Source of the DNA: Streptomyces fagopyri
Lineage (GTDB): Bacteria > Actinomycetota > Actinomycetes > Streptomycetales > Streptomycetaceae
NCBI RefSeq assembly: GCF_009498275.1
Contig: NZ_CP045643.1
Location: 3,100,001 to 3,164,000 of the forward strand
DNA: 64,000 bases
Reading direction: 5' to 3'
The notes under the pieces are model-generated. The model saw only the letters and a list, made by a program, of their open reading frames with translations, was not told where the DNA came from and searched no databases. This document shows, in pieces, positions 41,809 to 49,806 of this stretch. How positions within the stretch are numbered: position 1 is the first letter of the stretch; each line of letters opens with the position of its first letter. Position numbers and translations under genes: made by a program.

Positions 41809-43089
41809 ATGCAGACGCCGAGCCCGATCCAGCCCGTCACAGGAAGAGCCGCACAGACCGTGAGCCTCACCGGAACGTCGTTCCTCCTCACCGCGATCGC
41901 CCTGGTCGTGGTCGCCCTCGTCCTCCCCCTCGTCCTGTGGTCGCGCCTCCCCGGCCCCGCGTTCCTGCGCAGCACGGCACGGATGCTGATGCTGCTGTTC
42001 GCCCAGGGCACGGCGATCACCCTCGTCTTCGTGCTCGTGAACAACGCCAACAGCCTCTACGACAACTGGTCCGACCTCCTCGGCACGGGCAATCACGTGC
42101 AGGCGGCCGCCGACCTGGGTGTCGACGGCACCGGTGGCGTCGCGGTGCGCGAGCTGCCCAGGATCCACCAGACGTTCGCCGCGGCGGACGGCCCCGGCAT
42201 GCGCCGGGCGGGCGGGGTGCGCGTCACCCAGCTGCACGGCCAGGTCTCGGGCGTGAACGCCGAGGTCTACGTCTGGCTGCCGCCGCAGTACAACGAGCCC
42301 GCCTACCGCAACCGGAAGTTCCCCGTGGTCGAGCTCCTGCCCGGCTATCCGGGCTCCGCGAAGGCCTGGTTCGGCTCCCTGAAGGTCCACGAACAACTGC
42401 TGCCGCTGATGCGCGACGGGCAGATCGCGCCGTTCATCCTGGTGGCGCCGCGCACGACGCTGCTGGCCAAGGTGGACACCGGCTGCGCGAACGTCCCCGG
42501 CAAGGTGAACGCCGACACCTGGCTCAGCATCGACGTGCCGAAGATGGTGACGGACAACTTCCGCGCCAAGGCCGCGCCGGACGGCTGGGGCGTGGCCGGC
42601 TACTCGGCGGGGGCGCACTGCGCGACCAAGCTCGCCGTCGCCCACCCCGACCGCTACCGGGCCGCGGTCAGCATGTCCGGGTACAACGACCCCATCGGTG
42701 AACGCGACTCGCTGCCCGCGCGCAACGTCGAGCTGCGCCGCCGCAACAACCCCTTCCTGCTGCTGCGCGCGGACCGTGTCCCGCCCCGCGTCGCGCTGTA
42801 CTACTCGGGCGAGGTGCACGACGGCTACGAGGCGGGCGTCGCGCTCGAACAGATCGCGAAACCGCCGACGACCGTGCAGGTGGTGCTGCTGCCGCGGAGC
42901 GCCGGCGGTCACAACATGGCCCTGTGGCGCCCGCAGGTGACCGAGGTGTTCCGCTGGCTGACCCAGCAGATCGGCCCCGGCGCGCGGGCTAAGGGGTCTC
43001 CGCCTCGGTCGCTGCCGAGCGCCGGTTCCAGGCGCGCGGCGCTCGCCAGTGGAAGCGCATCGCGAGAAGCCGCAGCACGAAAGCCGTGA
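41809..43089 (+). CDS. Membrane-anchored esterase (Ag85/esterase D-like alpha/beta fold)
   Basis: Protein of 426 residues with two N-terminal membrane helices (about 20-43 and 50-75), then an extracytoplasmic esterase domain. The nucleophile elbow is GVAGYSAGAHCATKLA (near 262), the catalytic His is in RSAGGHNMALW, and an Asp/Glu lies in between. The fold resembles mycolyltransferase/esterase D (putative esterase) proteins. The last 35 residues (after GPGARAKG) are low-complexity and overlap the convergent TRIC gene by about 100 bp, so the true end may be earlier or a frameshift may be present. Confidence 0.82.
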   Translation: MQTPSPIQPVTGRAAQTVSLTGTSFLLTAIALVVVALVLPLVLWSRLPGPAFLRSTARMLMLLFAQGTAITLVFVLVNNANSLYDNWSDLLGTGNHVQAAADLGVDGTGGVAVRELPRIHQTFAAADGPGMRRAGGVRVTQLHGQVSGVNAEVYVWLPPQYNEPAYRNRKFPVVELLPGYPGSAKAWFGSLKVHEQLLPLMRDGQIAPFILVAPRTTLLAKVDTGCANVPGKVNADTWLSIDVPKMVTDNFRAKAAPDGWGVAGYSAGAHCATKLAVAHPDRYRAAVSMSGYNDPIGERDSLPARNVELRRRNNPFLLLRADRVPPRVALYYSGEVHDGYEAGVALEQIAKPPTTVQVVLLPRSAGGHNMALWRPQVTEVFRWLTQQIGPGARAKGSPPRSLPSAGSRRAALASGSASREAAARKP

Positions 43090-43654
43090 CCACCGCGAGC
43101 CCGCTGGTGAAAGGGGTCAGCGCGTCGTAGCGGATGCACAGGGCGACCATGGTGGCGCCGACGATGGCGGGAACCGCGTAGAGGTCGCGGTCCCAGCGCA
43201 GCAGCGAGGGCACCTCGTTGGCGAGCACGTCACGCAGCACGCCGCCGCCGACCGCGGTGGCGAGCCCGAGGGCGGCCGACGCGGTCAGGCCGAGACCGTA
43301 CTCGTACGCCTTCGTGGTGCCCGCGACGCAGAACAGACCGAGTCCGGCCGCGTCGAAGACGTTCACCGCGCCCTGGATGCGCTCCACCTCGGGGTGCAGG
43401 AAGAAGACCAGGAGCGCGGCCAGCAGCGGCGTCAGGAAGTAGCCGAGGTCGGTGAACGCGGCCGGCGGCACGGCCCCGATGACCACGTCACGCAACAGCC
43501 CTCCGCCCAGCGCGGTGACCTCGGCGAGGACGGCGATGCCGAAGACGTCGAAGTTCTTGCGTACGGCCAGCAGGGCACCCGAGATCGCGAAGACGAAGAT
43601 GCCGATCAGGTCGAGCGTGTGCTGGACGGAGGGACTGAAAAGTTGCTGAAGCAC
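42989..43654 (-). CDS. TRIC-type cation channel family protein (YadS/UPF0126-like)
   Basis: Integral membrane protein of 221 residues made of two repeats of three helices, each with the glycine-rich pore motif ALGGGLLRDV (near 50) and AVGGGVLRDV (near 136). Bacterial homologues are trimeric monovalent cation channels. The charged C-tail RAPRAWNRRSAATEAETP overlaps the 3' end of the convergent esterase gene. A -10-like TAAGAT lies seven bases upstream of GTG 43654, suggesting leaderless or near-leaderless translation. Confidence 0.88.
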   Translation of the reverse strand: MLQQLFSPSVQHTLDLIGIFVFAISGALLAVRKNFDVFGIAVLAEVTALGGGLLRDVVIGAVPPAAFTDLGYFLTPLLAALLVFFLHPEVERIQGAVNVFDAAGLGLFCVAGTTKAYEYGLGLTASAALGLATAVGGGVLRDVLANEVPSLLRWDRDLYAVPAIVGATMVALCIRYDALTPFTSGLAVVTAFVLRLLAMRFHWRAPRAWNRRSAATEAETP

Positions 43655-43661
43655 CCCTACA

Positions 43662-43667
43662 ATCTTA
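43662..43667 (-). promoter_or_regulatory. -10-like element of the TRIC gene
   Basis: Minus-strand TAAGAT ends 7 bases before GTG 43654, so transcription could begin at the start codon. No good -35 is seen; tentative. Confidence 0.35.
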
Positions 43668-43720
43668 CCTGCCGCAGGGACTGCACCTTACAAAAGAAGG
43701 CCTAGACGGCAAACGGAGAC

Positions 43721-45112
43721 CTAGAGAGAAGGTTTCCCAGGGGTGAAGAGCCAGGTCTGGAAGAGATCGTCGAGCTGCTGCCCGGAGATCTTCTCCGCGA
43801 GCCGGATGAAGTCGGCCGTGTTCGCGTTGCCGTACCGGTGCAGCTTGGTCCAGGCGGGCAGCAGCTTGAAGAACGCGCTGTCGCCGATGCGCTCGCGCAG
43901 CATCTGGAGCGTCATCGCGCCGCGCTGGTAGACCGCCGAGGCGAACATGGTGTCCCGCTGCGGATCGGCGACGACCGTCTGCCAGAAGGACGAGTCCGCC
44001 GGTCGTGTGTTGTACCCGGCGAGGAACGAGTCGTGCGCCGAGCGGACGCCCTGGTGTTCGGACCACAGCCACTGGGCGTAGGTCGCGAAGCCCTCGTTGA
44101 GCCAGATGTCCTTCCACCGCTCCACGGAGACCGAGTCGCCGAACCACTGGTGGGCCAGCTCGTGCACGATGGTCGACTCGGAGCGCACGGCGGAGTACGC
44201 GGGCTTGGACTGCACCTCCAGCGAGAACCCGGCCTCCGGCATGTCGTCGACGATCGCGCCGGTCTCCTCGAAGGGATACGGGCCGAAGATCTGCGACCAG
44301 TAGTCGGTGGCCGCGGCCGTCACGGCGTACACGTCGACGCTGTTGCTGTTGGCGAGCACCGGGTCGATGGCGACGTAGATCGGCGTACCGGCCGGGGTCC
44401 GCCCCGACTTCACGTCGAACTTCCCGATGGTCGCGGTCGCGAGGTAGGTCGCCATGGGCCGGCTCTCGCGCCAGTGCGTGACGGTGCCGGCGCCCGTGTC
44501 CCGCGTCGAGATCAGGCGGCCGTTGGAGACTCCGGTGAGGCCCTTCGGAGCCTTGATACGGATGTCGTACGTCGCCTTGTCGGAGGGGTGGTCGCTGGAC
44601 GGGAACCAGGAGGAGGCCGCGTTCGGCTCGCAGGCGACGAAGACCCCGTCCGCGGTCTTCATCCATCCGTAGTCGGAGCCGAAGACGATGGGACCGTTGA
44701 GGGCCTCGGGGACACCGCCGTAGGTGACGGTCACCGTGAAGGTCCTGCCCTTCGACAGCGTGCCGCGCGGGGTGATGCGTATCTCGTCGCCCGCACGCGT
44801 GAAGTCCGCCCGTCTGCCGTTCACCTCGACCTTCGTGACCTCCAGCTTCTGCAGGTCCAGATCGAAGGAGGAGAGGTTCTGGGTGGCGCGGGCGGTGAGC
44901 GTCGTCCGCCCGTCGAGGCGGTCGGTGTCCGGGTTGTACGCCACGTCGAGGTCGTAGTGGCGGGCGTCGAAGCCACCGTTGCCGAGTTGGGGGAAGTAGG
45001 GGTCTCCGATGCCGTCCGCGCCCGGTTTCGGGGCGGAGGAGGCGGCGATGACGAGGAAGGAGGCCGCCGCGGTCGCGAGGGCCCCTAAACGTGCCGAACG
45101 GGAGAGTGCCAT
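43721..45112 (-). CDS. Secreted M1 family zinc metallopeptidase
   Basis: Aminopeptidase-type enzyme of 463 residues. A signal peptide (MALSRSARLGALATAAASFLVIAASSA) precedes an N-terminal beta domain and a gluzincin catalytic domain with HELAHQWFG ... WLNEGFA (HExxH with the third ligand Glu 18 residues on, near 305-330). The GAMEN exopeptidase loop takes the short-M1 form AGFSLEVQ. The C-terminal helical domain found in long M1 enzymes is missing, as in the short actinobacterial group. AAAGGGA lies about eight bases before ATG 45112. Extracellular peptide trimming is likely; the opp transporter encoded nearby could take up the products. Confidence 0.9.
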   Translation of the reverse strand: MALSRSARLGALATAAASFLVIAASSAPKPGADGIGDPYFPQLGNGGFDARHYDLDVAYNPDTDRLDGRTTLTARATQNLSSFDLDLQKLEVTKVEVNGRRADFTRAGDEIRITPRGTLSKGRTFTVTVTYGGVPEALNGPIVFGSDYGWMKTADGVFVACEPNAASSWFPSSDHPSDKATYDIRIKAPKGLTGVSNGRLISTRDTGAGTVTHWRESRPMATYLATATIGKFDVKSGRTPAGTPIYVAIDPVLANSNSVDVYAVTAAATDYWSQIFGPYPFEETGAIVDDMPEAGFSLEVQSKPAYSAVRSESTIVHELAHQWFGDSVSVERWKDIWLNEGFATYAQWLWSEHQGVRSAHDSFLAGYNTRPADSSFWQTVVADPQRDTMFASAVYQRGAMTLQMLRERIGDSAFFKLLPAWTKLHRYGNANTADFIRLAEKISGQQLDDLFQTWLFTPGKPSL

Positions 45113-45483
45113 GAGCGTCCCTTTCGTACGTGTTCTGATCGCTCCTGATCAGATGGACACGCGAGACTCTGCACTCTCCCGTTCGGGCATGTTCATGACT
45201 TTGCCTAATCGTCATGGCCTACTCGCCGGTTGACTCCTGACGGCCGGCTTCCGGTTCGGCGAGGGGCCGTCCGGACCCCTCCGCCCGGCAGGGAACCCGC
45301 CGCCGGAAACCGGTCCCGGCGGTCCCAGCGATCCGCGCCGCGCCCCCACCGAACTCCCGGAATCGCCACACCCCCGAAAACGGAGGAGAACTCGCCACTT
45401 GAACCTGCGGGGACTCGACCAATTCCGAGTCTTTACCGCACGATCCGGTAGGCTCAATTGTTCCTCAACTCCGCCGAATTCGA

Positions 45484-45512
45484 TTGACCACTCCCGGTCG
45501 CATTCATAAGCT
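45484..45512 (+). promoter_or_regulatory. Consensus-like promoter of the secreted protein gene
   Basis: TTGACC (45484-45489), a 17-bp spacer and TAAGCT (45507-45512) match the Streptomyces housekeeping sigma consensus well. It lies about 60 bp upstream of ATG 45573. The surrounding 45430-45560 sequence is markedly A/T-richer than the neighbourhood; 45230-45430 is GC-rich and non-coding. Confidence 0.7.
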
Positions 45513-45572
45513 CACTCCAGCTCGACGGGCTCCGCGAAATCCGGGGACCGGACCACTCACATGGGGGAACCA

Positions 45573-46094
45573 ATGAGTAAGAGAGCAAAGCTGGCCACGC
45601 TCGTCGTCGCCGGAATCATGCCGGTTGTCGCGGGCGCGGCGCCGGCCTCGGCGGCGGTCACACCGAAAAGGTCGTGCCCGGTCGACTACGGGGTCCGGAT
45701 CACCTCGCACACGACCTACCGGATTCCCGCGAGCGGCGCGTACTTCAAGGATGGTCCGGGCGGCACGATCAGCGCCTCCGTCACCCGGGCGTCCACCATC
45801 ACGTACAGCCTCTCCACCTCCCTCGAGGTGAGCGCCAGCTACCTGTTCGCCTCGGCGAAGGCGTCGGTGAGCGGCAGCATCACCAAGTCCGTGGCCGTCA
45901 CGACCGGCCACTCGTACTCGCACGACATCCACGCCCACAAGTACGGCAACCTGCAGTACGGCTCGAACGGCTTCAAGGTCGGGTGGGAGTCGAACCGCAC
46001 GAACCCGAACTGCTCGGTGACGGTGCTCGCGTCAGGTACGGCCAAGCTTCCGGCGACTTCCGTCGGCTGGCACTACTGGGAGACCAGTTCCTGA
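45573..46094 (+). CDS. Secreted Ser/Thr-rich protein, function unknown
   Basis: Protein of 173 residues with a clear Sec signal (MSKRAKLATLVVAGIMPVVA, cleavage probably after APASA). The mature part of about 145 residues has two Cys (SCPVDYG and NPNCSVTV), which could form a disulfide, and a long stretch (about 55-115) of alternating Ser/Thr and hydrophobic residues (ISASVTRASTITYSLSTSLE ... SASYLFASAKASVSGS), reminiscent of the membrane-inserting hairpin of aerolysin-like pore formers. This resemblance is by eye only. GGGGGA precedes ATG 45573; ATG 45561 is an upstream alternative. It has its own promoter and terminator and A/T-rich flanks, suggesting separate acquisition. Confidence 0.8.
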   Translation: MSKRAKLATLVVAGIMPVVAGAAPASAAVTPKRSCPVDYGVRITSHTTYRIPASGAYFKDGPGGTISASVTRASTITYSLSTSLEVSASYLFASAKASVSGSITKSVAVTTGHSYSHDIHAHKYGNLQYGSNGFKVGWESNRTNPNCSVTVLASGTAKLPATSVGWHYWETSS

Positions 46095-46194
46095 TCGGCG
46101 AACGGCCGGCGAATTGTCCCGGGCCGCCGACTTCGCTTCGGAATTCACTTTCGCTTTCAACTTCGGCGCCTGATTCCTGAATTCGCCAAAACCT

Positions 46195-46230
46195 GTGCCC
46201 CGGTAACCAATTCTCTGGTCACCGGGGCAC
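46195..46230. terminator. Bidirectional terminator
   Basis: A 10-bp perfect stem (46195-46204 with 46221-46230) with three further inner pairs, between the secreted protein gene and the convergent opp ATPase gene. Confidence 0.75.
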
Positions 46231-46271
46231 GGTCGTCGGCGAACATCCGCCGGCTTCGATACTGCGCCTGA

Positions 46272-47603
46272 CTACTTCTGGGTGTCGGTTCCCGATTCCC
46301 TCGACGCGTCCGGCTCATCGGCCGCGACCGTTTCGGAGGCATCCTCGGACTCCACCGCGGTGGACTCCCCGGCAGCGGCGACCGTGGTCTCCTCCGCCGG
46401 GGTCTCCTCGGTCCGCAGTTCAGCGGCGACCGCCGCCGACGTCTCCGCCGACTCCGCCAGCACCTCGTCGGCCACGAACTCGGCCGCCTGCTTCGCGACG
46501 GAGAGCAGCACCGTGTCCTGCGGCGCCTGGTCCTCGAAGTTCTCCGGGTGGTGACAGGCGACCCGCTGGCCGGGCTTCAGCTCCAGGAGCGGCGGCTCGA
46601 CCGTCTTGCAGATCTCCGTCGCCTTCCAGCACCGCGTGTGGAAGCGGCAGCCGCTGGGCGGCGCGATCGGCGAGGGCACGTCGCCCGTGAGCAGGATCCG
46701 CTCGCTCTTCGCGTTCCGGCGCTTCGGGTCCGGGATGGGCACCGCGGACATCAGGGCCTTGGTGTACGGGTGCATCGGCGCCGAGTACAGCGAGTCGCGG
46801 TCGGCGAGCTCCACGATCTTGCCGAGGTACATCACCGCGATCCGGTCCGAGACGTGCCGGACGACCGACAGGTCGTGCGCGATGATCACGTACGTGAGGC
46901 CGAGCTCCTGCTGCAGGTCGTCGAGAAGGTTGACGACCTGCGCCTGGATGGACACGTCCAGCGCCGACACCGGCTCGTCCGCGACGACCAGCTTCGGGTT
47001 CAGCGCGAGCGCGCGGGCGATGCCGATGCGCTGGCGCTGGCCGCCGGAGAACTCGTGCGGGTAGCGGTTGTAGTGCTCGGGGTTGAGGCCGACGACCGAC
47101 AGCAGCCGCTGGACCTCCTTCTTCACACCGCCCTCGGGGGTCACGCCCTGCAGCTTGAACGGGGCACTGATGATCGTGCCGACCGTGTGGCGGGGGTTGA
47201 GCGACGAGTACGGGTCCTGGAAGATCATCTGGACGTCACGGCGCATCGGGCGCATGCCGCTCACACCGAGGTGCGTGATGTCCTTGCCCTCGAACTCGAC
47301 CTTGCCCGCGGTCGGTTCGAGCAGCCGCGTGATGAGCCGGCCCATCGTGGACTTGCCGCAGCCGGACTCGCCCACGACGCCCAGGGTCTCCCCGGAACGC
47401 ACCTCGAAGTCGATGCCGTCGACGGCGCGCACGGCACCGACCTGACGCTGCAACAGGCCCTTCCGGATGGGGAAGTGCTTCTGCAGCCCGGTCACCTTCA
47501 GCAGGACCTCACCGGGAGCGGCGTCCTTGGTGAGGGTGGCGCCGCCTTCGTCCTGCGCCTGTGCGGGAATGGTCACTTCCGCGTCCTTGGCTTTCTCGCT
47601 CAC
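46272..47603 (-). CDS. Oligopeptide ABC transporter ATP-binding protein (OppF/DppF-like)
   Basis: Second ATPase of the peptide importer, 443 residues. Walker A is GESGCGKST (near 80), signature [18 protein letters not shown], Walker [14 protein letters not shown], and the oligopeptide C-terminal extension has the Cys cluster [17 protein letters not shown] ... VACHHPE, which in some homologues binds an Fe-S cluster. An extra tail of about 90 Ala/Glu/Thr-rich residues follows, not needed for ATPase function. Its GTG overlaps the stop of the preceding ATPase gene by four bases (gtga), indicating translational coupling. Confidence 0.92.
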   Translation of the reverse strand: MSEKAKDAEVTIPAQAQDEGGATLTKDAAPGEVLLKVTGLQKHFPIRKGLLQRQVGAVRAVDGIDFEVRSGETLGVVGESGCGKSTMGRLITRLLEPTAGKVEFEGKDITHLGVSGMRPMRRDVQMIFQDPYSSLNPRHTVGTIISAPFKLQGVTPEGGVKKEVQRLLSVVGLNPEHYNRYPHEFSGGQRQRIGIARALALNPKLVVADEPVSALDVSIQAQVVNLLDDLQQELGLTYVIIAHDLSVVRHVSDRIAVMYLGKIVELADRDSLYSAPMHPYTKALMSAVPIPDPKRRNAKSERILLTGDVPSPIAPPSGCRFHTRCWKATEICKTVEPPLLELKPGQRVACHHPENFEDQAPQDTVLLSVAKQAAEFVADEVLAESAETSAAVAAELRTEETPAEETTVAAAGESTAVESEDASETVAADEPDASRESGTDTQK

Positions 47604-48694
47604 AGCTTCGGCGCAATCTCTTCGATCCAGATGCGTTCCCGCTGCTCCTGGGGCATGTGGCAGGCGGCCCAGTGCCGTCCGCCGACCTCGGTCAGCTCGG
47701 GACGGACCGTGCGGGTCACGTTGTCCTTGGGAACGTCCGCGTACGGGCAGCGCGGGTTGAAGGCGCAGCCGGACGGGATGTTGATCAGCGAGGGCGGGGA
47801 GCCCTTGACGGGGATGAGGCGTTCGGTCTGCTCACGGTCCAGGCGCGGCATCGAGCCGAGCAGTCCCCAGGTGTAGGGGTGGCGGGGCTCGTAGAACACC
47901 TTCTCGGCGGGACCGCGCTCGATGCAACGGCCGCCGTACATCACCAGGATGTCGTCGGAGAGTTCGGCGACGACGCCCAGGTCGTGGGTGATGACGATGA
48001 CCGCGGAGCCGAACTCCTTCTGCAGGTCCCGGATCAGGTCGAGGATCTGCGCCTGGACGGTCACGTCCAGGGCGGTCGTCGGCTCGTCCGCGATCAGCAG
48101 CTCGGGGTTGTTGACCAGCGACATCGCGATCATCGCGCGCTGACGCATACCGCCGGAGAACTCGTGCGGGTAGCTGTCCACGCGCTTGTCCGGCTGCGGG
48201 ATGCCCACCCGGTCGAGCATCTCGACCGCGCGGCGCTTCGCCGTCTTCTTGTCCACCTTGTGGTGGATGCGGTACGCCTCCACGATCTGCTGACCGATCG
48301 TGTAGTACGGGTGCAGCGCGGACAGCGGATCCTGGAAGATCATCGCCATCTCGCGGCCGCGCAGCTTGCGTACGTAGTCCGGGTCGGCGGACAGCAGTTC
48401 GGTGCCGTTCAGCCAGATCTCACCGGAGATCTGCGCCTTGCGCTTGCCGTACTGGCCGGCCGTGTGCAGGCCCATGATGCCGAGCGAGGTCACCGACTTG
48501 CCGGAGCCGGACTCGCCCACGATGCCGAGGGTCTTGCCCTTCTCCAGCTGGAAGCTGAGCCCGTCGACGGACTTGACCAGACCGTCGTCGGTCGGGAAGT
48601 GCACCTTCAGGTCGCGTACTTCGAGGAAGGCGGAGGGTGCGGGCGAGTCCATGACGGGCTCGGCGACCGCTCCGCTCTTGCTGAGTTCGGTCAT
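47600..48694 (-). CDS. Oligopeptide ABC transporter ATP-binding protein (OppD/DppD-like)
   Basis: First ATPase of the importer, 364 residues. Walker [10 protein letters not shown] (near 60), Q-loop [14 protein letters not shown], signature [16 protein letters not shown], Walker [13 protein letters not shown] and the H-loop [14 protein letters not shown] are present. The oligo_HPY C-terminal extension with the Cys-rich [13 protein letters not shown] segment is intact. ATG 48694 overlaps the permease stop codon by four bases (atga). It partners with the ATPase at 46272 as a heterodimer. Confidence 0.94.
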   Translation of the reverse strand: MTELSKSGAVAEPVMDSPAPSAFLEVRDLKVHFPTDDGLVKSVDGLSFQLEKGKTLGIVGESGSGKSVTSLGIMGLHTAGQYGKRKAQISGEIWLNGTELLSADPDYVRKLRGREMAMIFQDPLSALHPYYTIGQQIVEAYRIHHKVDKKTAKRRAVEMLDRVGIPQPDKRVDSYPHEFSGGMRQRAMIAMSLVNNPELLIADEPTTALDVTVQAQILDLIRDLQKEFGSAVIVITHDLGVVAELSDDILVMYGGRCIERGPAEKVFYEPRHPYTWGLLGSMPRLDREQTERLIPVKGSPPSLINIPSGCAFNPRCPYADVPKDNVTRTVRPELTEVGGRHWAACHMPQEQRERIWIEEIAPKL

Positions 48695-49689
48695 GAGAGC
48701 CTCACTCGGGGGTCGATCACGGCGTACAGGACGTCCACTACGAGGTTGGCGACGATCACCGCGAGCGAGGTGATCAGGGTGACGCCCAGGATGACGGGCA
48801 GGTCCTTGTCGCTGATCGCCTTGAGGACGGCCTGGCCGAGGCCGGGAAGGCTGAACGTGGTCTCGGTGAGGATCGCGCCGCCGATGAGGGCGCCGAGGTC
48901 CATGCCGAGCATGGTGAGGATCGGCGTCATCGTGGAGCGCATGGCGTGCTTGCCGATGACGACCGGCTCGCGCAGGCCCTTGGCACGTGCGGTCCGGATG
49001 TAGTCCTCGCCCATGACTTCCAGCATGGTGGCGCGGGTGATCCGGGCGTACATCGCGGCGTACAGGAAGGCGAGGGTGATCCAGGGCAGGATCATGCCGC
49101 CGAGGTAGCCGCCGACGCTGTCCGACAGGGGCACGTACTGGGCGTCGATCCAGTTCAGCCCGTAACTGAAGATCGCCAGCGACAGCAGACCGGTGAAGTA
49201 GATGGGGAGCGAGACGCCGCCGAGGGCGACGACCATCGCGCCGCGGTCCCAGAGGGAGCCGCGCTTGAGCGCGGAGAGCACACCCGCCGAGACACCGAAG
49301 ATCAGCCACAGGACGGCGGCACCGAGAGCGAGTCCCAGGGTCACCGGGAAGCGGTCGGTGATGACCGGCCAGATGGCCTGCTCATTGCGGAAGGAGTAGC
49401 CGAAGCAAGGCGCCGCGCAGTGCGTGACGTCTCCGCCGCCCGAGTAGGTGCGTCCGACGAAGATGCCCTTGAAGAACTCCCAGACCTGGACGAAGATCGG
49501 GTCGCCCAGCTGGAGCTTCTGCCGGACCGCCTCGATGGCCGCGGGGTCTGCCTGCTTGCCCACGAACATCGTGGCCGGGTCGACCCCCGCCCACTTCGGG
49601 ACGAGGAAGAAGATGCCGAAGACCACCAGAATGATGACCACCAGCATCACTGCGGCGGCGAAGAGCCGCCTGATGAGGTAAGCGAGCAC
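48691..49689 (-). CDS. Oligopeptide ABC transporter permease (OppB/DppB-like)
   Basis: Inner-membrane permease of about 332 residues with six helices. The first helix (AYLIRRLFAAAVMLVVIILV) is followed by a long loop containing two Cys (THCAAPCFGYSFRNE), and the EAA coupling loop reads YIRTARAKGLREPVVI (near 235). GTG 49689 is preferred over GTG 49722 because the upstream codons fall inside the perfect hairpin at 49714-49744. It lies downstream of the binding-protein gene on the same strand and forms the second half of the pore with the permease encoded at 51655. Confidence 0.92.
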   Translation of the reverse strand: MLAYLIRRLFAAAVMLVVIILVVFGIFFLVPKWAGVDPATMFVGKQADPAAIEAVRQKLQLGDPIFVQVWEFFKGIFVGRTYSGGGDVTHCAAPCFGYSFRNEQAIWPVITDRFPVTLGLALGAAVLWLIFGVSAGVLSALKRGSLWDRGAMVVALGGVSLPIYFTGLLSLAIFSYGLNWIDAQYVPLSDSVGGYLGGMILPWITLAFLYAAMYARITRATMLEVMGEDYIRTARAKGLREPVVIGKHAMRSTMTPILTMLGMDLGALIGGAILTETTFSLPGLGQAVLKAISDKDLPVILGVTLITSLAVIVANLVVDVLYAVIDPRVRLS

Positions 49690-49713
49690 TGCTCTCGGCC
49701 CGACGGCGGGGCC

Positions 49714-49744
49714 GTGGGCCACCGGAGGTCTTCCGGTGGCCCAC
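49714..49744 (-). terminator. Intra-operon hairpin after the binding-protein gene
   Basis: Perfect 13-bp stem (49714-49726 with 49732-49744) with a 5-nt loop, 63 bases past the stop of the solute-binding-protein gene. Such hairpins commonly protect or partially terminate the binding-protein transcript, so that binding protein exceeds membrane components. Confidence 0.75.
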
Positions 49745-49806
49745 GGTTCACGCCGCTCCGGCCTTCACCTGCCTTTCGTGCCTTATGGCGGGTGCGCCGG
49801 TCCGGA

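Noticed and set aside
43721..45112. Missing GAMEN motif in the M1 peptidase as an anomaly
   Set aside because: Short bacterial M1 enzymes normally show a G-x-x-L-E-x-Q variant; AGFSLEVQ fits, so it is family-typical.
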